Positions 17,247 to 25,795 of a stretch of DNA of 64,000 bases are shown one piece after another. How positions within the stretch are numbered: position 1 is the stretch's first letter; every line of letters begins with the position of its first letter. Below the pieces are notes generated by a model that did not search any database, had not been told where the DNA came from, and worked only from the letters and a program-made list of their open reading frames with translations. The position numbers and the translations under genes were made by a program. The DNA is from an uncultured Acidobacteriia bacterium. Lineage in GTDB: Bacteria; Acidobacteriota; Terriglobia; Bryobacterales; Bryobacteraceae. The DNA lies in NCBI GenBank assembly GCA_903909435.1, contig CAIVVT010000127.1:1-64000 (forward strand), written 5' to 3'.

Positions 17247-18194
17247 GTGTCCTCCCGAGTGATTTCCGCGAAACAGCCCTTCGCCCAGCCGAAGCACTTC
17301 TTAGCTTCCAGCCACGCCATGCAGCCGGATTGGACCCTGGACGACGCGCTCGCCTACACTCGCTGGCTCTCCACCCACCACTACGAGAACTTCCATGTTG
17401 TGAGCGCGCTGTTGCCGCGGCGCCTGCATCAGGATTTCTACAACGTTTACGCCTTTTGCCGCTGGGCCGACGATCTCGGAGACGAAATCGGAAACACCCT
17501 CGAGAGCTTGCGCCTGCTGCACTGGTGGCGGGAGCAGCTCCACGCCTGCTACGATGGCGGCGAAGTCACGCACCCGGTGTTCCTCGCCCTGCGGGAGACC
17601 GCGTCCCTCCACGAACTTCCCGTCGGTCCATTCGACGACCTGATCACGGCGTTCATCCACGACCAGACCGTCACCCGCTATGCCGATTGGGCGGCAGTCG
17701 ATGCCTATTGCGTGAACTCGGCCAACCCCGTCGGACGGCTCGTTCTGATGCTCTGCGGCTATCGCGATGCGGAGCGCTTCCGGTTGTCGGACGCGACCTG
17801 CACCGCGTTGCAACTCGCCAACTTCTGGCAGGATGTGACCGTGGATTTGTTGAAAGACCGTGTCTACCTGCCGCTGCATCTATTCGAGCGCCACGGCTAC
17901 AGCGTCGAGGAATTGTCGGCGCGCCGCTTTACACCGGCCTTCCGGGCGAGCATGGTGGAGGCCGTGGACCGTGCGCAAGCGCTTTTCGACGAAGGTTTGC
18001 CGCTGGTGCGTACACTCAATCGCCGGCTCTCGCTCGACATCGACCTGTTCAATCGCGGCGGCATGCGCGTGCTCCAAAAGATCCGGGAGCAGGACTACAA
18101 CGTACTCGCTGCGCGACCATCCATATCGAAGGCTGAACGCGTGACCTTGTTGCTCGGCTCACTGTGGCGCGTCGCCCTGATGAAGGCGGCCTGA
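17247..18194 (+). CDS. hpnC: hydroxysqualene synthase HpnC
   Basis: A squalene/phytoene synthase-fold protein of 315 residues (291 if the ATG at 17319 is used). The two Asp-rich motifs are YAFCRWADDLGDE (near residues 69-81) and NFWQDVTVDLLKDRVYLP (near 192-209); HYENFHVVSALLPRRL is the HpnC-type N-terminal segment. HpnC converts presqualene diphosphate to hydroxysqualene. The GTG at 17247 directly follows the dehydrogenase stop, but the ATG at 17319 gives a more usual N-terminus. It precedes hpnD by 11 bp. Confidence 0.92.
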   Translation: MSSRVISAKQPFAQPKHFLASSHAMQPDWTLDDALAYTRWLSTHHYENFHVVSALLPRRLHQDFYNVYAFCRWADDLGDEIGNTLESLRLLHWWREQLHACYDGGEVTHPVFLALRETASLHELPVGPFDDLITAFIHDQTVTRYADWAAVDAYCVNSANPVGRLVLMLCGYRDAERFRLSDATCTALQLANFWQDVTVDLLKDRVYLPLHLFERHGYSVEELSARRFTPAFRASMVEAVDRAQALFDEGLPLVRTLNRRLSLDIDLFNRGGMRVLQKIREQDYNVLAARPSISKAERVTLLLGSLWRVALMKAA

Positions 18195-18205
18195 GGCGGC
18201 ATGAC

Positions 18206-19054
18206 ATGGCAACTGTGACGCTCGGAGAATCCTACGCTCACTGCGAGCGGATATCCCGCGAGCGGGCCAAGAACTTCTATTACTCGTTCCTGCTGCTGCC
18301 GCGTCCCAAGCGCCAGGCGATGTGCGCTATCTACGCCTTCATGCGCGAGTGCGATGATCGCAGCGACGCTCAAGGCGCGACTCTCGAAAGCGTCATCGAA
18401 TGGCGGGCTCAACTTGATGCCGCGCTTGCGGGAAGCCTACCGGACCACCCCGTCTGGCCAGCTTTCGCCGACACGGCGCGGCGTTTTGGAATCCCGTCGC
18501 GCTACTTCCACGAGATGATCGACGGAGTTGCCAGCGATTTTGATACGCGTTCGATAAGAACGTTCGCAGAACTCTATCGCTATTGCTACCTGGTGGCTTC
18601 GATCGTCGGGCTCACCATCATCCACATCTTCGGTTTCGAGGATCCCAAGGCGCTGGAACTGGCAGAGAAGTGCGGCATCGCATTTCAGTTAACCAACATT
18701 CTGCGCGACGTCAGGGAGGACGCCGGCAACGGCCGGGTCTATCTTCCCGAGGAAGATCTCGCCCGCTTCAATGTCAAGGTCCAGGAATTGAACCAGTCGC
18801 GGTTGACGCCTCCGCTGCGCTCCCTGTTCGAGTTCGAAGGCGGGCGAGCCAGGAAGTTCTACGAAGACTCGCGGCCATTGCTGGAACTGGTTCAGCGCGA
18901 CTCGCGCTCCGCACTGTGGGTGCTGATGGAGATTTACAGCCGCTTGCTTAACCGCATCGAGGCCGAGGGCTACCCCGTCCTGAAACGGCGCGTGAGCTTA
19001 TCCGCGGGAGTGAAGATCGGCATCGTGCTGCGCGCCTGGCTGGGCTTCTGCTGA
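18206..19054 (+). CDS. hpnD: presqualene diphosphate synthase HpnD
   Basis: A 282-residue squalene/phytoene synthase-fold enzyme. First Asp motif YAFMRECDDRSD (near 48-59) and second LTNILRDVREDAGNGRVYLP (near 164-183) match HpnD, which condenses two farnesyl diphosphates to presqualene diphosphate. ATG 18206 follows GAGGCGG. It is the last gene of the hopanoid operon. HpnE, the FAD-dependent enzyme that reduces hydroxysqualene to squalene and usually follows hpnD, is absent: the next gene is a TonB receptor. Confidence 0.92.
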   Translation: MATVTLGESYAHCERISRERAKNFYYSFLLLPRPKRQAMCAIYAFMRECDDRSDAQGATLESVIEWRAQLDAALAGSLPDHPVWPAFADTARRFGIPSRYFHEMIDGVASDFDTRSIRTFAELYRYCYLVASIVGLTIIHIFGFEDPKALELAEKCGIAFQLTNILRDVREDAGNGRVYLPEEDLARFNVKVQELNQSRLTPPLRSLFEFEGGRARKFYEDSRPLLELVQRDSRSALWVLMEIYSRLLNRIEAEGYPVLKRRVSLSAGVKIGIVLRAWLGFC

Positions 19055-19111
19055 CCTCTTTCCAGTAATCCGGAATGACGAATTCGCTATCTTGCGATAT
19101 GCTGCAGGTCA

Positions 19112-22100
19112 GTGAGTATAATCGTCTCTAACCGGCGGCGCGGTTGCCGCCAAGCTTCCCTACTATTACCGCTTTTTCTCCAAATTGCCTGGGGGCAGGC
19201 TGCTCCGGCAACCTGGAAAGGGGCTTTGCACGACGCCGCGGGTGGGCCTGTGTCCAACGCGAAAGTCGAGCTCCACACCACTTCGAAAGACCTCGAAACA
19301 CGAACATCGAACGAAGGCTCCTTCGAGTTCCATGAGATACCCGCGGGCAAGTACGCCATCAGCGTGCAGTGGAGTGGCGGAGCAGGTTCCGTGGCGGGCG
19401 AAGTTGCCTTCGCGGCCGGCGCTCAGATGCAGCATGGGCTTCGCCTGACCGCTTCCGGCGGTGTCCTGCTGCAGGCCGAGTCGCAATCCACGGGCGGGGA
19501 GCAGCTTTCCGGCAAGCAGGTATCGGCGCTGCCTCTCAACAAACGCGACTTCAGCCAATTGCTGCTGCAGGCGGCGGGCACGCAGACCGACACCAACGGC
19601 GCGGCGAACTTCACGCAGCAATTCACGGTGAACGGCCAGCGCGGTACAGCGACGGTTTTTTCGATGGACGGCGTGGACACTACAGATCCGGAGATGGGCG
19701 GCGCGACTTTTTCTAACTTCAACGTGGATGCGATCCAGGAAGTCAACTCGAGTTCCGGTGTTATGCCGGCCGACATCGGCCACGGCGCGGCAGGTTTCAC
19801 CTCGATTACGACGAAGTCCGGAACCAACGATGTGCACGGCAGCCTGTTCGAATTCGTGCGCAACGCCGCCTTCGACGCGCGCAATTTCTTCGATCGCCGC
19901 TCTGTGGCGCAACCCGGGCGTATCCCGCCATTCGCCCGCAATGAGTTCGGCGTCGCCAACGGCGGGCCAGTCTTCGTTCCAGGCCTCTACGATGGCCGCA
20001 ACCGGACGTTCTACTTTGCTCAATACCAAGGCTTCCGGCAAGTGTTGGGGACGACCCAGGTGCTGCCCGTTCCTACGCCGGACGAGCGTCGCGGCATCGA
20101 CACGACCGCCTTCGCCGGCGATACGTTGATCGTGCCCGTCAGTCCTAAAGTCGCCTCGGTGTTGGCCGCCTATCCACTGCCGAACGACCCGCAAGGACCG
20201 TACGGCGCTCGCACCTACGCGACTTCCTCCAAGGTGCGCACGCAGACCGATCAATTCTCGGTGCGCCTCGATCACAAGGTATCCGACAGGCTCGCGCTGT
20301 TCGGCCGGTTCAATCTGAACGACGTCGATGGCCCGCTGACGAATCCCAGCCAGACTGCGATCAATCCGTCGTTCTCGATACCCTTTTCCGATCGTCAGCG
20401 CAACGCCGGGATCTCGGCCACCTGGACGCCGTCGGCTCAGTTCACCTCGGTTAGCACGCTGGGCCTTATTCGCTCAACACCGGCATTCTCGGCGCACAAT
20501 CAGACACAGGCTGGGCTCACTTTTGCCGATGGCGCCTATGAGCCGTTCAACTCGGCGGCTGGCTCGATCATGGGCGCTTTCGGCAATCTGTTTCAAGCCC
20601 GCCAGGACTTCACATGGATTCGCGGCAAGCACACCTGGCAAGCCGGCTTCGAGGCGCGCGTGAACCGCGACACCACGGTATTCGGCATCTCTCCCAACGG
20701 CCTCTACACATTCGGCGGCGGAGCGGCCTACTCGCCCGTGTCGATCCGTTCCGCAAGCGGTGCGCACAACATCAACGCAGGAGACGCGCTGCCGGATTCG
20801 CTCACCGGTCTCCTAACAGCGACGCCGTTTTCCTATGCGGTGGCGGTCGCGCCGCCGATGTTTGCCCAAGGAGCCAATATGGGCGAAGCGGCCGTGCGCC
20901 GGGAAGCGGTGAATGTTTACTTCAGGGATACCTGGAAGGTCACACCGAATTTCAGCCTGAGTTACGGTTTGCGCTACGAAGTGAATTCACGCATTCACGA
21001 AGCACACCGCCTCGCTTCGGGCACCTTCTTCGATCAGACGGGCGCGCGTTTTCTGGTGAATCCGGACCCACACTACGACAAGGACTGGAACGGTTGGGGC
21101 CCTCGTCTGGCGCTCGATTGGAAACTGGATAGCAAAACGATCTTCCGCGCGGGCGGATCCATTACAACCCTTTTGCCCAATCTGTGGCAGCAGAACATGG
21201 TGACTGGCGGCTTGCCCTACGTGGCCTCGCTGTATGAATCAGCAGCCCCGGGCGCACCGATCTCGTTCAGTTCGACGCCGCAGTCCATCGCGCTACCCGG
21301 AGCCTATACGCCTGCGGGGAAGCTGATTTACTCCACGGGAAATTCGATGGATGTCGCGCCCAATACAGTGATGGACGTCAACCGCTTCGAGCGCGAACTG
21401 GCCGCGCTGAGCCCCGACAAGCAGGTGCGCGCGGTGAGCGCCTACGGCATGGCCAAGAACACGCGCAACGGTTACGTTGGCAGCTATACCGCGGGGTTCG
21501 AGCGCAACCTGGGCGACGTGACAGTGAATGCCTCCTACGTTGCGGCGACGGGTGTGAAACTCGCGCGCATCGACTTTCCAAACGGCTACGGCGGCGCTGA
21601 TCCGTCGATTGCCAAGTACACCCAGTTCGACTCCGCGGGCAGAGTCGCCGGTGGGTTCGGGCCGATCTACATCACTGCCGTCAACTCGCATTCCACCTAT
21701 CATTCGCTGCAGGTTTCCGCCTCCAAGACATCACTGCGTTTCGGACTTGGCTTCCAGGCGAGCTACACCTTCTCGAAGTCGCTCGACGACACCAGCGCCG
21801 TCCTGGGCGGATTCGTTTCCGCCGGGTCTGGCACTGTGCTGCAAACCTCACCCCAGAATCCGTTCAATAGCAGCGCCGAGAAGGGACCTTCGACTTTCGA
21901 TTCGCCGCATTCGTTCTCGTTCAACGCCGTGCAGGATCTCGCTATTGGCCGCATCCCGCTAGTGCGGCGCTTGGGACGGCGGTTCACAGGCGGCTGGTCG
22001 CTGCTCGGAGTTGGTACGCTGTCCACCGGCTCGCCCTTTTCGATCCTCTCCGGCATCCAACAAACCAACCTGGGTTCGAATGGTGCAGACCGGCCCGATC

Positions 22101-22492
22101 AGACCGGCACACCCACTCTTTCCACGGTCAGAACCGTTCGTGAGGATTACTTCGGGCTGGGTTCGAATAACGGCTCGTTCTTCTCGATACCGATCAACAC
22201 GGCTGGCGGCACGGGTCCCAACCAAGGGCGTCTCGGAAGCCTGGGGCGCAACACCTTCCGCGGCCCCGGCTTCCACAATTTCGACATGTCGTTGATCAAG
22301 AACACGGCCATCGGGCTGCCCTCCAATCCGGAGCGCGTGGTGCTGCAGTTCCGCGCCGAGGTGTTCAATGCCTTCAACCTCGTCAACTTCGGACTGCCGA
22401 ACAACGTGCTCCTGGGGCCGGGCTTTGGACTCATCAGCCGCACATCCGGATCATCACGGCAGATCCAACTCTCGTTGAAAGTGCTGTTCTAA
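19112..22492 (+). CDS. Oar-like TonB-dependent outer membrane receptor
   Basis: A 1126-residue outer membrane protein. After a signal sequence (LLLPLFLQIAWGQA) comes a carboxypeptidase-regulatory-like beta-sandwich (about residues 33-110: WKGALHDAAGGPVSNAKVEL, then EIPAGKYAISV), then a plug (LPLNKRDFSQLLLQAAG, SMDGVDTTD, TTKSGTNDVHGSLFEFVRN) and a long beta-barrel that ends in LSLKVLF with a C-terminal Phe. This architecture is amplified in Acidobacteriota and is thought to import oligosaccharides or other large ligands; the ligand here is unknown. The start is a GTG at 19112. It is 57 bp after hpnD but functionally unrelated; the ROK/oxidoreductase pair downstream hints at sugar use. Confidence 0.92.
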   Translation: MSIIVSNRRRGCRQASLLLPLFLQIAWGQAAPATWKGALHDAAGGPVSNAKVELHTTSKDLETRTSNEGSFEFHEIPAGKYAISVQWSGGAGSVAGEVAFAAGAQMQHGLRLTASGGVLLQAESQSTGGEQLSGKQVSALPLNKRDFSQLLLQAAGTQTDTNGAANFTQQFTVNGQRGTATVFSMDGVDTTDPEMGGATFSNFNVDAIQEVNSSSGVMPADIGHGAAGFTSITTKSGTNDVHGSLFEFVRNAAFDARNFFDRRSVAQPGRIPPFARNEFGVANGGPVFVPGLYDGRNRTFYFAQYQGFRQVLGTTQVLPVPTPDERRGIDTTAFAGDTLIVPVSPKVASVLAAYPLPNDPQGPYGARTYATSSKVRTQTDQFSVRLDHKVSDRLALFGRFNLNDVDGPLTNPSQTAINPSFSIPFSDRQRNAGISATWTPSAQFTSVSTLGLIRSTPAFSAHNQTQAGLTFADGAYEPFNSAAGSIMGAFGNLFQARQDFTWIRGKHTWQAGFEARVNRDTTVFGISPNGLYTFGGGAAYSPVSIRSASGAHNINAGDALPDSLTGLLTATPFSYAVAVAPPMFAQGANMGEAAVRREAVNVYFRDTWKVTPNFSLSYGLRYEVNSRIHEAHRLASGTFFDQTGARFLVNPDPHYDKDWNGWGPRLALDWKLDSKTIFRAGGSITTLLPNLWQQNMVTGGLPYVASLYESAAPGAPISFSSTPQSIALPGAYTPAGKLIYSTGNSMDVAPNTVMDVNRFERELAALSPDKQVRAVSAYGMAKNTRNGYVGSYTAGFERNLGDVTVNASYVAATGVKLARIDFPNGYGGADPSIAKYTQFDSAGRVAGGFGPIYITAVNSHSTYHSLQVSASKTSLRFGLGFQASYTFSKSLDDTSAVLGGFVSAGSGTVLQTSPQNPFNSSAEKGPSTFDSPHSFSFNAVQDLAIGRIPLVRRLGRRFTGGWSLLGVGTLSTGSPFSILSGIQQTNLGSNGADRPDQTGTPTLSTVRTVREDYFGLGSNNGSFFSIPINTAGGTGPNQGRLGSLGRNTFRGPGFHNFDMSLIKNTAIGLPSNPERVVLQFRAEVFNAFNLVNFGLPNNVLLGPGFGLISRTSGSSRQIQLSLKVLF

Positions 22493-22577
22493 GCAGGCCT
22501 GCCGCTCCGTGGAGGATGCCCGGCCGGCACAGTTGCGAATCTCCACGCGCCTCCGGCAATGGCCCGGAGAAAGAGCC

Positions 22578-23852
22578 TCAAGTACGCGCGGGAACCGTGG
22601 CGTGCAGGCCAACATTCGGCTTGGAAAAGGCGCGGTTCAGGGCCAGTAAAATGGCCCCCTGCAGGAACAATTCTTCCGAGGTCAGCCGCGACTTTCTGAC
22701 CGGCAGCGAAAGCCGCGTCGCACCGAACGCTGCCTCCACCAAGGGAGAGACCGTTTGCCAGGCATCCCGGATGCGGCCCGAGACCACAATGGCAGCGGGG
22801 TTGATGGCGAAGGCGATGTTCAACAATCCGATGGCGATGTAACGCGCAGTGGTTTCCAGGCAGGACTGGGCTAGCTGGTCACCCTCGATTGCCGCTTTCA
22901 AGAACTGGCTATAACTGCCCGCCGGTACACCGCTCAGTTCCGAATACCGGCGCAGCGTCGCCCGGTCCGAGACATACCTCTCCCAACAGCCTTTACGCCC
23001 GCAGGGGCACTGCAGGCCGTCAGCTTCGATCACCATATGTCCGAACTCGGCGGCCAGAGTGGCGTCGTGGCCGCGGTACAACTCACCGTTCAGCACCATG
23101 CCGCCGCCTACGCCCTCCGGGCCTAGATCCAGGAATACGAAGTCCCTCACCAGATCGTGCTCTGAGCTCGCGATTGTTACTTCGGCTAGCGCCGCGAGGT
23201 TGGCGTCGTTGTCCACTGCCACCGGGGCCCCAATGGCCGTTCCCAGCGCCGCGGCGAGATCGAAGTCCGAGTATGCAGGGATGCGGGTCCCCCAGCGCAG
23301 GCGGCCCGAGTTGGCATCCACGAGTCCGGGAACGCTAACCCCAATCTGCTGAATGGAACGCGAGCGCCGTCTGCCGCTACCGCTGGTCAACGCGGCGGCT
23401 GCCGCGGCGACCTGGGCCACGAACTCGACGGGCGCGTCCGGCGTGCGGAAGGAAAGCCTCTCTCCCAGCCTTCCGGTCAGCCCGGCGGCGGTGACCGTTG
23501 TCTCGTCGAATCGCATGCTGACGCCGATCACCTCGAAGCCCCTGTCATTCAACGAGAGCATCACCGGCACGCGGCCGCGCCCTTCCGGTTTGGCGCGTTT
23601 TTCGATCAGTAGCCTGGCGTCCACCAACTCCTTGACGATGTCGGAGATGGAGCTCCGGAACATTCCGGTCATCACCGCCAACTTGGCGCGGGAAATGGGC
23701 TGGTGCAGCCGTATCAGGCTCAACAGAATCGAACGGTTAATATCTCGAATGGTGGAGGGGCTGGCAGTTGAGGCGATGGCGCGCCCGGAGCGGACGTTCC
23801 GCTTCTTTTCCCGCGTCGAGCTTGAAATTGAATTGCCTGACCCCGATTGCAT
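22578..23852 (-). CDS. ROK-family transcriptional regulator (NagC/XylR type)
   Basis: A 424-residue protein with an N-terminal winged helix-turn-helix (about residues 38-100; ISRAKLAVMTGMFRSSISDI and ELVDARLLIEKR) and a ROK sugar-kinase-like domain. VDNDANLAALAE and the zinc motif CPCGRKGCWERY are intact, as is the LDLGPEGVGGG phosphate loop. ROK repressors bind a sugar or sugar phosphate and release operators near carbohydrate genes. It is divergent from the Gfo/Idh/MocA gene at 24004 with a 151-bp gap, which makes that gene the likely target (inference). A possible -10 (CTATAT) lies almost on the ATG, so the real start may be further in. Confidence 0.85.
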   Translation of the reverse strand: MQSGSGNSISSSTREKKRNVRSGRAIASTASPSTIRDINRSILLSLIRLHQPISRAKLAVMTGMFRSSISDIVKELVDARLLIEKRAKPEGRGRVPVMLSLNDRGFEVIGVSMRFDETTVTAAGLTGRLGERLSFRTPDAPVEFVAQVAAAAAALTSGSGRRRSRSIQQIGVSVPGLVDANSGRLRWGTRIPAYSDFDLAAALGTAIGAPVAVDNDANLAALAEVTIASSEHDLVRDFVFLDLGPEGVGGGMVLNGELYRGHDATLAAEFGHMVIEADGLQCPCGRKGCWERYVSDRATLRRYSELSGVPAGSYSQFLKAAIEGDQLAQSCLETTARYIAIGLLNIAFAINPAAIVVSGRIRDAWQTVSPLVEAAFGATRLSLPVRKSRLTSEELFLQGAILLALNRAFSKPNVGLHATVPART

Positions 23853-24003
23853 ATAGGTAGGCTATTGTTTTTAGTATTCCAGAGCAACATAATTGTCATG
23901 GCAGTCGAATGGCCTGGCGTATGTGGGGCAAGCTGAGCCCCGCGCCGCCCCGGAGGAGCGTCCTCGCGCTCTAGAAGGCTGCGCCGATGCCAGGGAGGTT
24001 CAT

Positions 24004-25197
24004 GTGCAGGATTCAAACCGCAGAGATTTCTTCAAGCGCGTCGGCGTACCGGCTGCCACACTGGCAGTTGCCCCGCTATTCGTGCCCAGAAGCGCCTTCG
24101 GCGCCAATGACCGCCCCGCCTACGGCGTCATTGCTACGGGCGGCCGCGGCCGTTACCTGAACAAGAAATTCATCAAGACGGGCTGCCAGCCTGTAGCGAT
24201 GTGCGATGTGTATGAGCCGAATCTGCAGGCGGCACTGGCGGATTCTCCCGGCGCGAAGGGCTATGTCGATTACCACGAGTTGCTCGCGCAGCCGGGGGTT
24301 GACTTCGTGGTGCTTGCGGGCCCCGACCACCACCACATGCCGATGCTCTTCGCCTCGCTCGAAGCAAAAAAGGACATTTACGCGGAGAAGCCGCTCTCGC
24401 GGACACTGCAGGAAAGCGACCAGATGCGCCGGGTGGTCGCGAACACCAAACAGATTGTTCAGGTCGGGCATCAACGTCGCAGCTCGCTGATGATCCACAA
24501 GGCCGAAGAGGCTATCGAGGAGGGCATGTTAGGCCGCGTCGCCCTGGTGAAAGCTCAATGGCACTGGAACATCGCGAGGGAACTCGACAACTCCGCGTTA
24601 CCGGGCAAGATCGATTGGGATCGTTTCCTCGGTAGCGCGCCGAAGCGACCCGTCGAGCCGCGGCGCTATCGTGCCTGGCGGCACTTTTGGGACTATGCCG
24701 GCGGGAATATGACGGACCAGGGCGGGCACTTGATGGATACGGTGCTGCGGCTCATGAAGTCCGCTCCGCCTAAGGCGGCCGTCTGCCAGGGCTACATCGC
24801 AAAATCTTTGGGCCAGGAAGGGCCGGACGTGTTCATGGCGTCCTTCGAATTCGACAACTTCCTGGCGACCTGGTCGTTGGACTACTGCAGTTCCTACGAG
24901 AACGGCTGGTCCATTACCTTCCTCGGAGATGCCGGCACGATGATCCTCAACGAGGAGGGCTTCGAGGTCTTCGGCGAACCCGCCAACGAGAAGAAGGAAG
25001 CGGTGATGACTTACAAGGGCGGGATTCCCGTGGAGTCGCACATCGACAATTTCCTCGACTGCGTCAAGACGCGCAAGCAACCGAACTGCACCGTCGAAAT
25101 CGCGCAGCGCGCGGTGGCCGGCCCGCATCTGGCCAACATCGCTTACCGCGAAGGGCGTAAAGCCCGCCTGGCCGCCGATCTGCTCACTATTTCCTGA
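24004..25197 (+). CDS. Tat-exported Gfo/Idh/MocA-family oxidoreductase
   Basis: A 397-residue oxidoreductase. The Tat signal is SNRRDFFKRVGVPAATLAV. The Rossmann core has GVIATGGRGRYLN, and YAEKPLSRTLQES contains the family EKP motif. GNMTDQGGHLMDTVL matches the active-site helix. The C-terminal part is a typical alpha/beta domain. Such proteins bind NAD(P) and oxidise or epimerise sugars, in some cases with a tightly bound cofactor co-exported by Tat. The GTG at 24004 is preferred because GGGAGG sits six bases upstream; it gives the Tat signal at the N-terminus. Divergent from a ROK regulator. Confidence 0.9.
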   Translation: MQDSNRRDFFKRVGVPAATLAVAPLFVPRSAFGANDRPAYGVIATGGRGRYLNKKFIKTGCQPVAMCDVYEPNLQAALADSPGAKGYVDYHELLAQPGVDFVVLAGPDHHHMPMLFASLEAKKDIYAEKPLSRTLQESDQMRRVVANTKQIVQVGHQRRSSLMIHKAEEAIEEGMLGRVALVKAQWHWNIARELDNSALPGKIDWDRFLGSAPKRPVEPRRYRAWRHFWDYAGGNMTDQGGHLMDTVLRLMKSAPPKAAVCQGYIAKSLGQEGPDVFMASFEFDNFLATWSLDYCSSYENGWSITFLGDAGTMILNEEGFEVFGEPANEKKEAVMTYKGGIPVESHIDNFLDCVKTRKQPNCTVEIAQRAVAGPHLANIAYREGRKARLAADLLTIS

Positions 25198-25795
25198 TCG
25201 CGGGATCGAACTGGCAGTACGAGTAACAGGCGGAGGTTGGGTTACTTGGATGAACGGCTCCGCCCGCTCCCAATTTCGCACCAATAATTGGTGAGTAAGT
25301 TCCCGAGCCGGGCGTGACCCAAATCCAATACGCTGCAAGGCGATAACCCGGGTGCAGGGCAACGCCACTTCACGACCGCGGTCCTCGATCCGGCTGGCGG
25401 GGACCACCCCGTATTTAGCTTTTCCTCTTTAGCCGTCCTTCATCTGTCCAGAAGCCAACGCAAGCAGTTGAGCCCGAACGACGGCGGAAGGGGATCCGCG
25501 GGCAGAGGGCTGCGGAGGATCCCGGGCTCATTGCCACCGTTGCTCTTAATGCTCGACACATCGCGCCATGACTGGTCGGTCTGGCCGGTTACGATCAAGC
25601 TCGACTCGGTTGGAAACGGGGCGCATCCCCAATTGAGATGCGGGCTGAGAGGGTGTGGCCGACTGAACCGCCGAAACTGACGCAGAGCCTATGTTAGCAA
25701 TGGGACAAGGGCTGTCAGAGTTGCTCCTCGGGGGGGGGCATGCAAACCGTCGGACTACTTGATAATATTCAGGTCTGAAAAGGAGCAATCGGGCT
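25198..25795 (+). other. 598-bp intergenic region, no supported gene
   Basis: No coding frame with family resemblance was seen between the oxidoreductase and the repeat protein. An imperfect inverted arrangement of GGATCCGCGG and GCGGAGGATCC lies around 25490-25525, and a nine-G tract is at 25730-25738. A 70-codon frame at 25468-25680 has no ribosome site or recognisable motif and was not accepted. Confidence 0.5.
25730..25738 (+). repeat. poly-G tract (G9) upstream of the repeat protein
   Basis: Nine consecutive G residues 57 bases before the ATG at 25796. Homopolymer tracts of this length are prone to slippage and, at this distance, could alter promoter spacing or transcript initiation. 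A second tract (G8) is inside the gene. Confidence 0.8.

Noticed and set aside
19166-20275. 369-codon minus-strand frame
   Set aside because: Antisense to the TonB receptor, whose plug and barrel motifs are unambiguous.
25468-25680. 70-codon frame as a small gene
   Set aside because: No ribosome site, signal or motif; composition like the surrounding intergenic DNA.
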